Assembly: GCF_050487225.1 (NCBI RefSeq)
Contig: NZ_JBKQGY010000002.1
Location: 1 to 64,000, forward strand
Source: Paenalcaligenes sp050487225
Lineage (GTDB): Bacteria > Pseudomonadota > Gammaproteobacteria > Burkholderiales > Burkholderiaceae_B
Reading direction: 5' to 3'
DNA: 64,000 nt
Shown piece by piece: positions 35,732-43,954 of the stretch. The notes beneath the pieces were generated by a model. That model searched no databases. It saw only the letters and a program-made list of their open reading frames with translations, and was not told where the DNA came from. Numbering within the stretch: the stretch's first letter is position 1; every line of letters starts with the position of its first letter. Both the position numbers and the translations under genes were made by a program.

Positions 35732-36220
35732 TTACAAAAAACGGCGCTTCATCCATACGGCTTCGCCACCATAGCTTTCACAGGTGGCCGCAGAGGCCAC
35801 TTGCGCCTCAAAACCGTAGCGAGACCAGAAAGGCGTAGAGCCTTGCACCGCAATCAAACTCACCGATGCAATACTCATACGTTGCACGTTGTCCATCACA
35901 TGCTGCACCAATAGATTCGCCACCCCTTTGCCTCTGGCTAAAGGAGAAATCGCTAAGTCGTGTAAATGCCAGCTTTTGATCGGCAAGCCCGCTTGCAGGT
36001 TTTCGTGCAAACCCGGTGGTTCTTCGGTATGCCAAGGGTGATTCAGCAAATAGCCCAACACCGTATTGTGATCATCCACACACACCACGTTGTGTTGCGG
36101 TGCCGATGCCCATTTGCTACGTAGTACCGCTTCATCCTCAAGAATATCTGCTGCATACGACTGGGCTTGAATGCGCAAAATCTCAGCCCAGTTAGCAGAT
36201 TCTATGATTTGAATCCTCAT
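35732..36220 (-). CDS. GNAT-family N-acetyltransferase
   Basis: This is a 162-residue acetyltransferase of the GNAT fold. The acetyl-CoA-binding loop is visible as LAISPLARGKGVANLLV (about residues 90-106), and FWSRYGFEA (about 130-138) is the usual second motif. The acceptor substrate cannot be inferred. The gene is transcribed away from the glycine-zipper gene by a short gap on the same strand, and it is not clearly part of an operon. Confidence 0.88.
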   Translation of the reverse strand: MRIQIIESANWAEILRIQAQSYAADILEDEAVLRSKWASAPQHNVVCVDDHNTVLGYLLNHPWHTEEPPGLHENLQAGLPIKSWHLHDLAISPLARGKGVANLLVQHVMDNVQRMSIASVSLIAVQGSTPFWSRYGFEAQVASAATCESYGGEAVWMKRRFL

Positions 36221-36268
36221 AAAACACTCTTCATCAACAACAAAACATGCTGCGTAAACACAGCCTTA

Positions 36269-36577
36269 CTAGCGATGATGACGTCTTTTATGTTTGTTGT
36301 GGTTGTGTTTATGCCAACCGTTGTCCTGTCGGTGCGAATGTCTGCCGGCATGACGGTGCCTAGAAGGCTCTGAGGTCAACACGTTACCCAGCACGCCACC
36401 TGCCGCTGCCGCACCTAATGTCACGCCGGTATCACCATCAGACAGCACTGCGCCTACGGCGGCCCCTAACCCTGCACCTATCACCGTATTGGCAGTTTTA
36501 TCAGAGACTGCCCATGCCGGCGCAACCAACACCACCGATAAACTAGCTACCGCCATCAACCGTGTACAAATTTTCAT
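36269..36577 (-). CDS. Glycine-zipper protein with His-rich C-terminal tail
   Basis: This is a 102-residue exported protein, with start ATG at 36577 (MKICTRLMAVAS), a signal peptide ending at APAWA, and a glycine-zipper segment rich in GAGLGAAVGAVL and AAAAGGVLG (about residues 32-70). The last 29 residues are unusually basic and contain ten histidines. Glycine-zipper proteins of this size (YMGG/Rick_17kDa-like) sit in the periplasm or outer membrane. The His-rich tail suggests metal binding, but that is inference. Confidence 0.75.
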   Translation of the reverse strand: MKICTRLMAVASLSVVLVAPAWAVSDKTANTVIGAGLGAAVGAVLSDGDTGVTLGAAAAGGVLGNVLTSEPSRHRHAGRHSHRQDNGWHKHNHNKHKRRHHR

Positions 36578-36832
36578 GCTACGTTTACTCCGTCTGCGCA
36601 CCTGCTGTGCCACCTATTACACTGATGGCAACCGTAGCATGAAGCCCCAAACCCCTTGTTGCCATTTGCAACAAAGCACAGCTAAACGTGTAAATTACTC
36701 AGTAAAAAAACACTACTACCACTAGTGCTCCCCTGTCGCCGTAGTGATTACTACCCTCTGATACCAATAGCGTATATCCAGCCAAGACGATAGAGATAAA
36801 ATGCTAGGCATCCGTTATAAGAAGGAATTTCT

Positions 36833-37567
36833 GTGCTGATACCGCCTACTCGTTCTACGTCTAAAAACGTATCGCAAGCGTTAATTTTGATTGTTGAAGA
36901 CGAGCACGAAATCGCTGCCATTTTAGAAGCCTATCTTGAACGCAGTGGCCTACGTACGGCCCACGCCCCTGATGGCCATAGTGCATTAACGCTGCATCAA
37001 AGCCTTAAGCCCGATCTCATTTTGTTGGATATACAGTTACCCGGTATAGACGGCTGGCAAGTGCTGAATGAAATACGCCATAAAAGCGATACCCCCACCA
37101 TTATGCTGACCGCGTTGGATCAGGATGTGGATAAGTTAATGGGGCTGCGCATCGGTGCTGATGACTATATTGTGAAGCCCTTTAACCCCGCCGAAGTCGT
37201 CGCACGGGTTCAAGCGGTATTACGTCGTACGCGTGTACAAGCGCTAGATACCCGACAAGTCATTCGTGTGTGCGACGTCCAGATCGACCTGGAAAGCCAC
37301 GAGGCTTGTGTGTTCAAGAATGACCAAGCGATCACACTTGAGATTACCCTCACAGAATTCAAGCTCTTGGAATGCATGATGCGCACGCCCAATCGTGCTT
37401 TTTCTCGTAGTGAACTGCTAGAAGCCTGCTTGCCTGAGGGGGATTCATTAGAACGCACCGTAGACAGCCACATCAGCAAGCTGCGTAAAAAAATCGAACA
37501 ATTAGGTATAGAGGGAGTGCCAGCCAGTGTACGTGGCATAGGCTATAGATTTGGAAGCCGCTCATGA
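36833..37567 (+). CDS. OmpR-family response regulator (AdeR/BaeR-like)
   Basis: This response regulator is a receiver domain plus winged-helix DNA-binding domain, 244 residues. Translation starts at a GTG (36833) behind a clear AGAAGGA ribosome-binding site. The receiver has EDE near residue 22, phospho-acceptor Asp66 in LLDIQLPGIDGW, and Lys in YIVKPFNPAE. The C-terminal domain (LTEFKLLECMM...SHISKLRKKIE) resembles AdeR and BaeR, which control drug efflux pumps. It overlaps the kinase gene by four bases (ATGA). Confidence 0.87.
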   Translation: MLIPPTRSTSKNVSQALILIVEDEHEIAAILEAYLERSGLRTAHAPDGHSALTLHQSLKPDLILLDIQLPGIDGWQVLNEIRHKSDTPTIMLTALDQDVDKLMGLRIGADDYIVKPFNPAEVVARVQAVLRRTRVQALDTRQVIRVCDVQIDLESHEACVFKNDQAITLEITLTEFKLLECMMRTPNRAFSRSELLEACLPEGDSLERTVDSHISKLRKKIEQLGIEGVPASVRGIGYRFGSRS

Positions 37568-38622
37568 GTCAGCGCTTTGGCCTGCGTCGCCTTGCCATCC
37601 TCTCGCTCAGCCTATTGGTATTTTGCGTACTCTTACTGTGCTTTGTAGGCTCCTACGTGTTCTACAGCATACTGGCGATCTACTCGCCAGACAGCATAGA
37701 CGAAGACACCATGTTTACCGGCGTAGACGTGGCGTGGTTAGGCGCGATCTTCATCATCACGCTAACCAGTGCAGCATTCATTGCCATCAAGCTGTCACGG
37801 CGCATTTTGTCGCCACTGGAATCCGTCATACAAAGTCTACGCCAAGTAGCCGAAGGCAATCTGCATGTGCGCGCTATTTCCAGCAAAAACTCACCCAATG
37901 AAACCTCACAGTTGGTGGATGACTTTAACTCTATGGCTGAGCGTTTAGCATCCATGGAAACACAACGCTCATTCTGGAACGCTGCCATTGCGCACGAGCT
38001 ACGTACTCCTGTGACGATTTTGCGGGGGCGCTTACAAGGCCTGACTGACGGTGTCTTCACACCCGACGCCGCCTTATTTCAAGGGCTTCTACACCAAGTG
38101 GAAGGGCTAAACAGGCTGATTGAAGACTTACGAATCCTGAGCCTGAAAGAAAGCGGCCATTTAGAACTAGACCTCTTTCCTGTCAATTTAAGTGACGACA
38201 TAGAATCAGTCGTACAGATGTTTAAACCTACGCTTGAAGCCAGAGGCTTTAGCGTGAAAGCACACTACGAAAATACCCGCGACGTGCGGTGCGACCCCGT
38301 GCGTATCCGTCAGGCGTTAATTGCCTTACTTGAGAATGTACAAAAACATGCACTGCCCGGCGAAGTAGTGGTCAGTGCCTACGCAACGGATCACCAGTGC
38401 TGCATCAGCGTCGCAGACAGCGGCCCAGGTATAGAGCCAGAGCAAGCCCTGCATATTTTCGATGCCTTCCATCGCGTAGAACCTTCTCGCGCTCGTCATA
38501 GCGGCGGCACAGGATTAGGGCTAGCGGTGGTCAAAGCCATTGCAGAAGCGCATGGCGGTACCGCATCGTGTCAGGCCTCGCTCAATCACGGTACCCTACT
38601 ACGTATAGAGTGGCCGCTTTAG
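37564..38622 (+). CDS. Sensor histidine kinase (AdeS/BaeS-like)
   Basis: This is the membrane partner of the preceding regulator, 352 residues. Two membrane helices (about residues 12-35 and 55-78) enclose a short periplasmic loop, then comes a HAMP domain, and the phospho-acceptor His144 in WNAAIAHELRTPVTIL. The segment around GRLQGLTDGVFTPD and LHQVEGLNRLIEDLRILSL is strikingly like AdeS of Acinetobacter, as far as I can recall that sequence. The ATPase domain has DSGPGIEPEQ and GGTGLGLAVVKAI. The signal sensed is unknown. Confidence 0.87.
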   Translation: MSQRFGLRRLAILSLSLLVFCVLLLCFVGSYVFYSILAIYSPDSIDEDTMFTGVDVAWLGAIFIITLTSAAFIAIKLSRRILSPLESVIQSLRQVAEGNLHVRAISSKNSPNETSQLVDDFNSMAERLASMETQRSFWNAAIAHELRTPVTILRGRLQGLTDGVFTPDAALFQGLLHQVEGLNRLIEDLRILSLKESGHLELDLFPVNLSDDIESVVQMFKPTLEARGFSVKAHYENTRDVRCDPVRIRQALIALLENVQKHALPGEVVVSAYATDHQCCISVADSGPGIEPEQALHIFDAFHRVEPSRARHSGGTGLGLAVVKAIAEAHGGTASCQASLNHGTLLRIEWPL

Positions 38623-38997
38623 CAACATTTCACATGCCAAAAACTAGTGGATTACCCTAGGTTACTGGCGTATCATCGTGCTCTTTCGCACTCAGGCAAT
38701 GAGTGCAATGACCAGAAAACCGCCCATGACGGCACAGGAAAAATCTTCCTGAGCGATAAAATGCCATGCCCGAACTGGTCACAATCGTATTTAGTTGTAA
38801 CTTAATCCCCTTAAAACACCCTCCAAAAGCAGCATGCTTATTGGGTGTTCTCAGCTAAAAAAACTGTCACTTTAGCTTACATAATAGGGGCAAAGCCGCG
38901 ACTGAAAACGCCTTTATTCGCCTCCCTTAACGTGTTCAACTGCTACATGGAAGGGAAAGTATTAGGCGAAATAGCCACAGAGTTGCCGCACACAAAT
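38623..38997. other. Non-coding stretch upstream of the nrd promoter
   Basis: No convincing gene is present. It contains an unassigned stem-loop at 38815-38849 with an outer AACACCC/GGGTGTT and an inner AAGCA/TGCTT helix. I looked for a cobalamin riboswitch, which sometimes precedes ribonucleotide reductase genes, and did not find the B12 box. Confidence 0.5.
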
Positions 38998-39013
38998 CCA
39001 CTACATATGGTGT
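38998..39013. promoter_or_regulatory. NrdR box 1 upstream of nrdA
   Basis: CCACTACATATGGTGT resembles the 16-base NrdR box (ACACWATATATWGTGT type). It starts exactly 32 bases, about three helical turns, before box 2, the usual spacing of paired NrdR boxes. Confidence 0.65.
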
Positions 39014-39029
39014 ATACTCTCAGCCGTAA

Positions 39030-39045
39030 ACACTATATATAGATG
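39030..39045. promoter_or_regulatory. NrdR box 2 upstream of nrdA
   Basis: ACACTATATATAGATG is a close match to the NrdR consensus. With box 1 it forms the tandem operator expected for repression by NrdR, whose gene is at 60107-60580 in this window. Confidence 0.75.
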
Positions 39046-39199
39046 TATATCTAGTGACCAAGCTTTCTACACAAAAGATGTGCTAACGCGCTGACCTATT
39101 GCTTTCTACGTTCTTTAGGTACACCCGCCTCCTCTGATCGAGGCAACATTTCTTTCTTTTGTGCATCACACAGTCCAAACACATTTTCCAGGTAGCCAA

Positions 39200-41479
39200 A
39201 TGAACCAAACCACACAAATGATGGTCACTAAGCGCGATGGACGGGTTGAACCCATCGACCTAGACAAAATTCATCGCGTTATTGACTGGGCCGCCAAAGA
39301 CCTGAACAACGTATCCGTTTCCCAAGTAGAACTGCAATCGCATATTCAGTTTTACGATGGCATCCGTACCAACGATATTCACGAAACCATTATTAAGTCA
39401 GCGGCAGATTTGATCTCTGAAGAGACGCCCGACTACCAATACTTGGCCGCTCGTTTAGCGATATTCCACTTACGTAAAATTGCCTACGGCCAGTTTGAGC
39501 CGCCTCACCTGTACGATCATGTGAAGCACCTGACCGAAATCGGCAAATACGATCCTCACCTATTGGCTGATTACAGCCGTGAAGAGTTTGATCAGATCAA
39601 TGACTTCATTGATCACTGGCGCGACATGGATTTTTCCTACGCTGCCGTCAAACAGCTGGAAGGTAAGTACTTGGTGCAAAACCGAGTCACCAAACAGATC
39701 TACGAAAGCCCGCAGATGTTGTACGTGCTGGTCGCAATGTGCTTGTTTGCCAAGTACCCTGCCGAGCGCCGTCTGGACTACATTCGTCGCTTCTACGAAG
39801 CCATCTCACTGTTCAAAATCTCGTTGCCTACGCCTATTATGTCTGGCGTGCGTACACCCATGCGCCAGTTCAGTTCTTGCGTATTGATTGAGTGTGATGA
39901 CAGCCTAGACAGCATCAACGCAACCACTAGCGCTATCGTCAAATACGTATCGCAACGTGCTGGTATTGGTATTAACGGTGGCCGCATCCGCGCGCTGGGT
40001 AGCGAAATCCGTGGCGGCGAAGCCCAACACACAGGTTGCCTGCCCTTCTTCAAAATGTTCCAAGCGGCCGTTAAATCGTGCTCGCAAGGTGGCGTACGCG
40101 GTGGTGCAGCCACATTGTTCTACCCACTGTGGCACTTGGAAGTTGAGTCACTGCTGGTACTGAAAAACAACCGTGGTATTGAAGAAAACCGTATCCGTCA
40201 CTTGGATTACGGCGTGCAGATCAACCGTACGCTGTATCAGCGTCTGATCAAAAACCAGCACATCACCCTGTTCTCACCGCACGATGTGCCTGATCTGTAC
40301 GAAGCATTCTTCGCAGACCAAAATGAATTCGAGCGCTTGTACACCCAATACGAACAAGACAGCTCCATTCGTAAACGCAGCATGCCTGCGGTAGAACTGT
40401 TCTCGTTGATGATGCAAGAGCGTGCCAGCACTGGCCGTATCTACATCCAGAACGTTGACCATTGCAATACACACAGCCCATTTGATTCCAAAAAAGCGCC
40501 GGTACGTCAGTCCAACCTGTGCATGGAAATCTTGTTGCCTACCAAACCACTGGAAGACATCAACGATCCAAACGGCGAAATCGCACTGTGCACGCTATCT
40601 GCTTTCAACTTGGGCGCATTGGAGTCCTTGGACGAGCTGGAAGGCTTGGCCGACCTGATCGTACGTGCATTGGATGCACTGCTGGATTACCAAGACTACC
40701 CCGTTAAAGCGGCACAAATCTCTACCGAGAAACGCCGCTCATTGGGCGTAGGTGTGATCAACTACGCGTACTACTTGGCGAAGAACAACACACGCTACTC
40801 CGATAACAGCGCATTGGGCCTGACACACCGTACGTTTGAAGCTATTCAGTACTACCTGCTCAAAGCGTCCATGCAATTGGCGCAAGAGTTTGGTCCATGC
40901 GAAGCTTTCAACGAAACCAACTACGCTGCTGGTTTGCTGCCTATTGATACCTACAAAAAAGACTTGGATGGTGTCAGCGCCGAAGCCCTGCAATACGACT
41001 GGGAAGCACTGCGTGCCGAGATTCTGAAACACGGTCTGCGCAACTCTACACTGACGGCCTTGATGCCTTCAGAAACGTCCAGCCAGATCGCCAACGCGAC
41101 TAACGGTATTGAGCCTCCACGTGGCGTGGTATCCGTTAAGCAGTCCAAAGACGGCATCTTGCGCCAGGTTGTTCCTGAGCTAGATAGGCTCAAAAACCAG
41201 TACGAATTGTTGTGGCAAATGCCTAATAACGATGGCTACCTGCGTTTGGTAGGCATCATGCAGAAGTTTGTGGATCAGTCCATTTCTGCCAACACCAACT
41301 ACGACCCTCAACGTTTTGCCGATGGTCGAGTTCCGATGCAACAGCTGCTCAAAGACTTGCTGCACGCTTACAAGCTGGGCGTGAAAACGCTGTACTACCA
41401 CAATACCCGCGATGGAGCAGATGATGCTCAGGGCGTAGCAGCCGAAGACGACTGCGCAAGTGGCGCGTGCAAGATTTGA
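39200..41479 (+). CDS. nrdA: Class Ia ribonucleoside-diphosphate reductase alpha subunit NrdA
   Basis: NrdA is the catalytic subunit that reduces ribonucleoside diphosphates to deoxy forms under aerobic conditions. I chose the ATG at 39200 (759 residues, close to 761 in E. coli), which follows CCAGGTAG; a GTG at 39161 is in frame but weaker. The N-terminal ATP cone (VTKRDGRVEPIDLDKIHRVI) gives dATP feedback control. Active-site elements include SSCVLIECDDSLDSI, SNLCMEILLPT and NGIEPPRGVVS. The C-terminal redox pair is Cys-x4-Cys in DDCASGACKI. It is the first gene of nrdA-nrdB-ferredoxin. Confidence 0.97.
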   Translation: MNQTTQMMVTKRDGRVEPIDLDKIHRVIDWAAKDLNNVSVSQVELQSHIQFYDGIRTNDIHETIIKSAADLISEETPDYQYLAARLAIFHLRKIAYGQFEPPHLYDHVKHLTEIGKYDPHLLADYSREEFDQINDFIDHWRDMDFSYAAVKQLEGKYLVQNRVTKQIYESPQMLYVLVAMCLFAKYPAERRLDYIRRFYEAISLFKISLPTPIMSGVRTPMRQFSSCVLIECDDSLDSINATTSAIVKYVSQRAGIGINGGRIRALGSEIRGGEAQHTGCLPFFKMFQAAVKSCSQGGVRGGAATLFYPLWHLEVESLLVLKNNRGIEENRIRHLDYGVQINRTLYQRLIKNQHITLFSPHDVPDLYEAFFADQNEFERLYTQYEQDSSIRKRSMPAVELFSLMMQERASTGRIYIQNVDHCNTHSPFDSKKAPVRQSNLCMEILLPTKPLEDINDPNGEIALCTLSAFNLGALESLDELEGLADLIVRALDALLDYQDYPVKAAQISTEKRRSLGVGVINYAYYLAKNNTRYSDNSALGLTHRTFEAIQYYLLKASMQLAQEFGPCEAFNETNYAAGLLPIDTYKKDLDGVSAEALQYDWEALRAEILKHGLRNSTLTALMPSETSSQIANATNGIEPPRGVVSVKQSKDGILRQVVPELDRLKNQYELLWQMPNNDGYLRLVGIMQKFVDQSISANTNYDPQRFADGRVPMQQLLKDLLHAYKLGVKTLYYHNTRDGADDAQGVAAEDDCASGACKI

Positions 41480-41497
41480 TACTGAGGTACTCCAAAG

Positions 41498-42652
41498 ATG
41501 AATGACAGTACTCAACCAAGTACTTACAGTACTTTTTCGCGTAACGATAACGACCAGCTCAAAGAACCTATGTTCTTTGGGCAGCCGGTTAACGTTGCTC
41601 GTTACGACCAGCAAAAGTACCCAATTTTTGAAAAACTGATTGAGAAGCAACTCTCGTTCTTCTGGCGTCCTGAAGAAGTCGATATCACGCAAGACCGTAT
41701 CGACTACCAAAAACTGCCAGATCACGAAAAACACATTTTCATCAGCAACCTGAAATACCAAACGCTGCTGGACTCCATTCAAGGGCGTAGCCCCAACATG
41801 GCGTTCTTGCCATTGGTATCGTTGCCTGAGCTAGAAACATGGATTGAAACGTGGGCGTTTTCTGAAACCATTCACTCACGTTCCTACACACACATCATCC
41901 GTAACATCGTGAACGACCCTTCCGTCGTTTTCGATGACATCGTACGTAACGAAAACATCAAGCTGCGCGCTGCCGATATTTCGTCCTACTACGATGATTT
42001 GATTCGTGATGCCATGCTCTACTCGCAACTGGGCACAGGCAAACACATCATCAACGGTGTAGAGCACGACATTAACCTCTACGCGCTGAAAAAACGTATG
42101 TACCTGTGCATCATGAATGTGAACATTCTTGAGGCCATCCGTTTCTACGTGAGTTTTGCGTGCTCCTTCGCGTTTGCCGAGCGCAAGCTGATGGAAGGTA
42201 ACGCCAAGATCATTCGCTTAATCGCGCGTGACGAAGCCCTGCACCTGACTGGCACACAGCACATTCTGAACATCATGCGCTCTGGCCAAGATGACCCTGA
42301 GTTTGCACAAGTGGCTCAAGATTGCGAACAAGAGTGTTTTGACATGTTCAGAGACGCTGCTATTCAGGAAAAACAATGGGCAGAATACCTGTTCCGTGAC
42401 GGTTCCATGATTGGTTTGAACAAAGATATTTTGAGCCAGTACGTTGAGTACATCACCAACATCCGTATGGAAGCGGTGGGCTTGAAACCGGCGTTTGAGC
42501 GTATCAAAAACAACCCAATTCCGTGGATCAACACCTGGTTGTCTTCGGATACGGTACAAGTTGCACCACAAGAAGTAGAGCTTAGCTCGTACTTGGTGGG
42601 TCAGATCAACGCCGAAGTTTCGGTAGATGACTTGAGCAATATCGAACTGTGA
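41498..42652 (+). CDS. nrdB: Class Ia ribonucleotide reductase beta subunit NrdB
   Basis: NrdB holds the diferric-tyrosyl radical cofactor that starts catalysis in NrdA. It has 384 residues, near the E. coli length of 376. Metal ligands appear in the EEVDITQD region, in ETWAFSETIHSRSYTHI (Glu and His, with the radical Tyr nearby), and in ARDEALHLTGTQH. The first residues are rich in Ser and Thr. The ferredoxin gene starts inside its stop codon region. Confidence 0.96.
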   Translation: MNDSTQPSTYSTFSRNDNDQLKEPMFFGQPVNVARYDQQKYPIFEKLIEKQLSFFWRPEEVDITQDRIDYQKLPDHEKHIFISNLKYQTLLDSIQGRSPNMAFLPLVSLPELETWIETWAFSETIHSRSYTHIIRNIVNDPSVVFDDIVRNENIKLRAADISSYYDDLIRDAMLYSQLGTGKHIINGVEHDINLYALKKRMYLCIMNVNILEAIRFYVSFACSFAFAERKLMEGNAKIIRLIARDEALHLTGTQHILNIMRSGQDDPEFAQVAQDCEQECFDMFRDAAIQEKQWAEYLFRDGSMIGLNKDILSQYVEYITNIRMEAVGLKPAFERIKNNPIPWINTWLSSDTVQVAPQEVELSSYLVGQINAEVSVDDLSNIEL

Positions 42653-42963
42653 CCACCGTCACCACCAGCAGTACAGTCATCCGTGTCCTAGACGGGGAAA
42701 GCTTGCTGGAGGCATTGGAACGCACAGGCCATGAGGTCGAATTCCAATGCCGCAGCGGCTACTGTGGCATGTGCAGAGTTCCGTTAATAGACGGCGAAGT
42801 GGATTATCCCGATCCGCCGTTGGCCTTCATAGGCCCTTCGGAAATTCTGCCCTGCTGCTGCCGCGTAACCAAAGCGATTACCATAGAATGCAGAATCACC
42901 CGCGTACCCGAGCAATTGCAGTTTGATATGCCCGGTAAGCAGTTGGAACTGCCAGAAGAATAG
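42649..42963 (+). CDS. yfaE: YfaE-like 2Fe-2S ferredoxin for NrdB cofactor maintenance
   Basis: This is a 104-residue plant-type [2Fe-2S] ferredoxin. The start is a GTG that overlaps the nrdB stop (GTGA), so it is translated with NrdB. The cluster cysteines are Cys34, Cys39 and Cys42 in CRSGYCGMC, with a fourth in PCCCR around residue 71. In E. coli the equivalent YfaE is also next to nrdB and helps assemble and regenerate the diferric-tyrosyl radical. The same job is inferred here from position and family. Confidence 0.88.
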   Translation: MTTVTTSSTVIRVLDGESLLEALERTGHEVEFQCRSGYCGMCRVPLIDGEVDYPDPPLAFIGPSEILPCCCRVTKAITIECRITRVPEQLQFDMPGKQLELPEE

Positions 42964-42977
42964 TGTACCTCTGCATT

Positions 42978-42998
42978 GGGCCACACACTTAGTGGCCC
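42978..42998. terminator. Hairpin between convergent nrd and cobW-like genes
   Basis: GGGCCAC-ACACTTA-GTGGCCC forms a seven-pair GC-rich stem that overlaps the stop codon of the minus-strand gene. It may end transcription from both sides, although no T-run follows. Confidence 0.5.
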
Positions 42999-43954
42999 TC
43001 CTCCACCCGCATTTTCAACAAAGGTGCCAATGCACTGTGAATGGTAGTTGTTATGTCGGCATTACGCATACCTATATACACCAACGTATTCATCGCATTC
43101 TCGGACCGTGAAGTGGCTCGTACAATCCTCACACGACCACCCGCCAAGTGCACCAGAGCAGTGCCGTGCCTATCCGTGGCCACCCAGCCCTTAACGCGAA
43201 TAACTGCTTTAGGCAAATTTCTCAGTGCACGAATAAGTTCATCTGCTTCCAATACGCCCTGACTAGACCATACGCCCCCTTCAAACGGATGATCTGGCTC
43301 ATGATGCAAAGCATGCCCTATAGATGCCTGCCTAATCACATCTACTGCTTGCGTTACACCCAAATCATCACGGAGCAGCCTAGACATTGGCAGCTGTGCC
43401 TGCTGTGTTTGCATCATGGCCATATCACCAAACTGTTGCCGAAGACGCTCTTGAACCGACTCTAGTGCAGCTGTTGATATCAGATCAATCTTGTTTATCA
43501 GTACTACACTGGCCGCACTTATTTGTCGCTCTAATGTATCGCCCAACAAAAGATCATCCAGTTGCGTCACGATATGCTCTGCATCCACCAGCGTAATTAC
43601 AGCAGCAAGCTGCAACATAGGCTCAGAGAGCCCCACCTGCGCAATACGACCTGGATCAGACACCCCGCTGGCTTCAATAACAATCAAGTCCATCGCCGGT
43701 GTACAATCCAGAACGCGAATCAAAGCATCCTCAAACCCCGATCCCACGGAGCAACACACACAACCATTAGTCAGGCTCAGCGTTTCACCATCATGCCCAG
43801 CCACCAATGCTGCATCTACATTCAGTGGACCAAAATCATTGACTAGCACTCCTATACGCAGGCCATCAGAATGCGTCAGTAAATGATTCAGCAAGGTGGT
43901 TTTACCTGCTCCAAGAAAACCACCAATCACTACTAAAGGAATAGCCTGCATCAT
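42989..43954 (-). CDS. G3E-family GTPase, COG0523 metallochaperone (CobW/YjiA-like)
   Basis: This is a metal-handling GTPase of the COG0523 branch of G3E proteins, 321 residues. The P-loop GFLGAGKTT lies at residues 12-20, the metal-binding Cys-x-Cys-Cys in GCVCCSV at 65-68, and the guanine-specificity motif NKID near 153. A shortened CobW C-terminal domain begins near residue 235 (RVKGWVATD). It is coupled to the amidohydrolase by a four-base ATGA overlap and is the last gene of the dpp-type operon. This placement suggests it supplies the metal to that enzyme. No zinc-uptake (Zur) context is seen. Confidence 0.88.
   Translation of the reverse strand: MMQAIPLVVIGGFLGAGKTTLLNHLLTHSDGLRIGVLVNDFGPLNVDAALVAGHDGETLSLTNGCVCCSVGSGFEDALIRVLDCTPAMDLIVIEASGVSDPGRIAQVGLSEPMLQLAAVITLVDAEHIVTQLDDLLLGDTLERQISAASVVLINKIDLISTAALESVQERLRQQFGDMAMMQTQQAQLPMSRLLRDDLGVTQAVDVIRQASIGHALHHEPDHPFEGGVWSSQGVLEADELIRALRNLPKAVIRVKGWVATDRHGTALVHLAGGRVRIVRATSRSENAMNTLVYIGMRNADITTTIHSALAPLLKMRVEEGH

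Noticed and set aside
38640..38830. Possible cobalamin riboswitch before nrdA
   Set aside because: No B12 box or other conserved riboswitch segment was found; the only structure is the simple stem-loop at 38815-38849.
38845..39042. A 65-codon plus-strand frame upstream of nrdA
   Set aside because: It runs through both NrdR boxes, lacks a ribosome-binding site and has no recognisable protein features.
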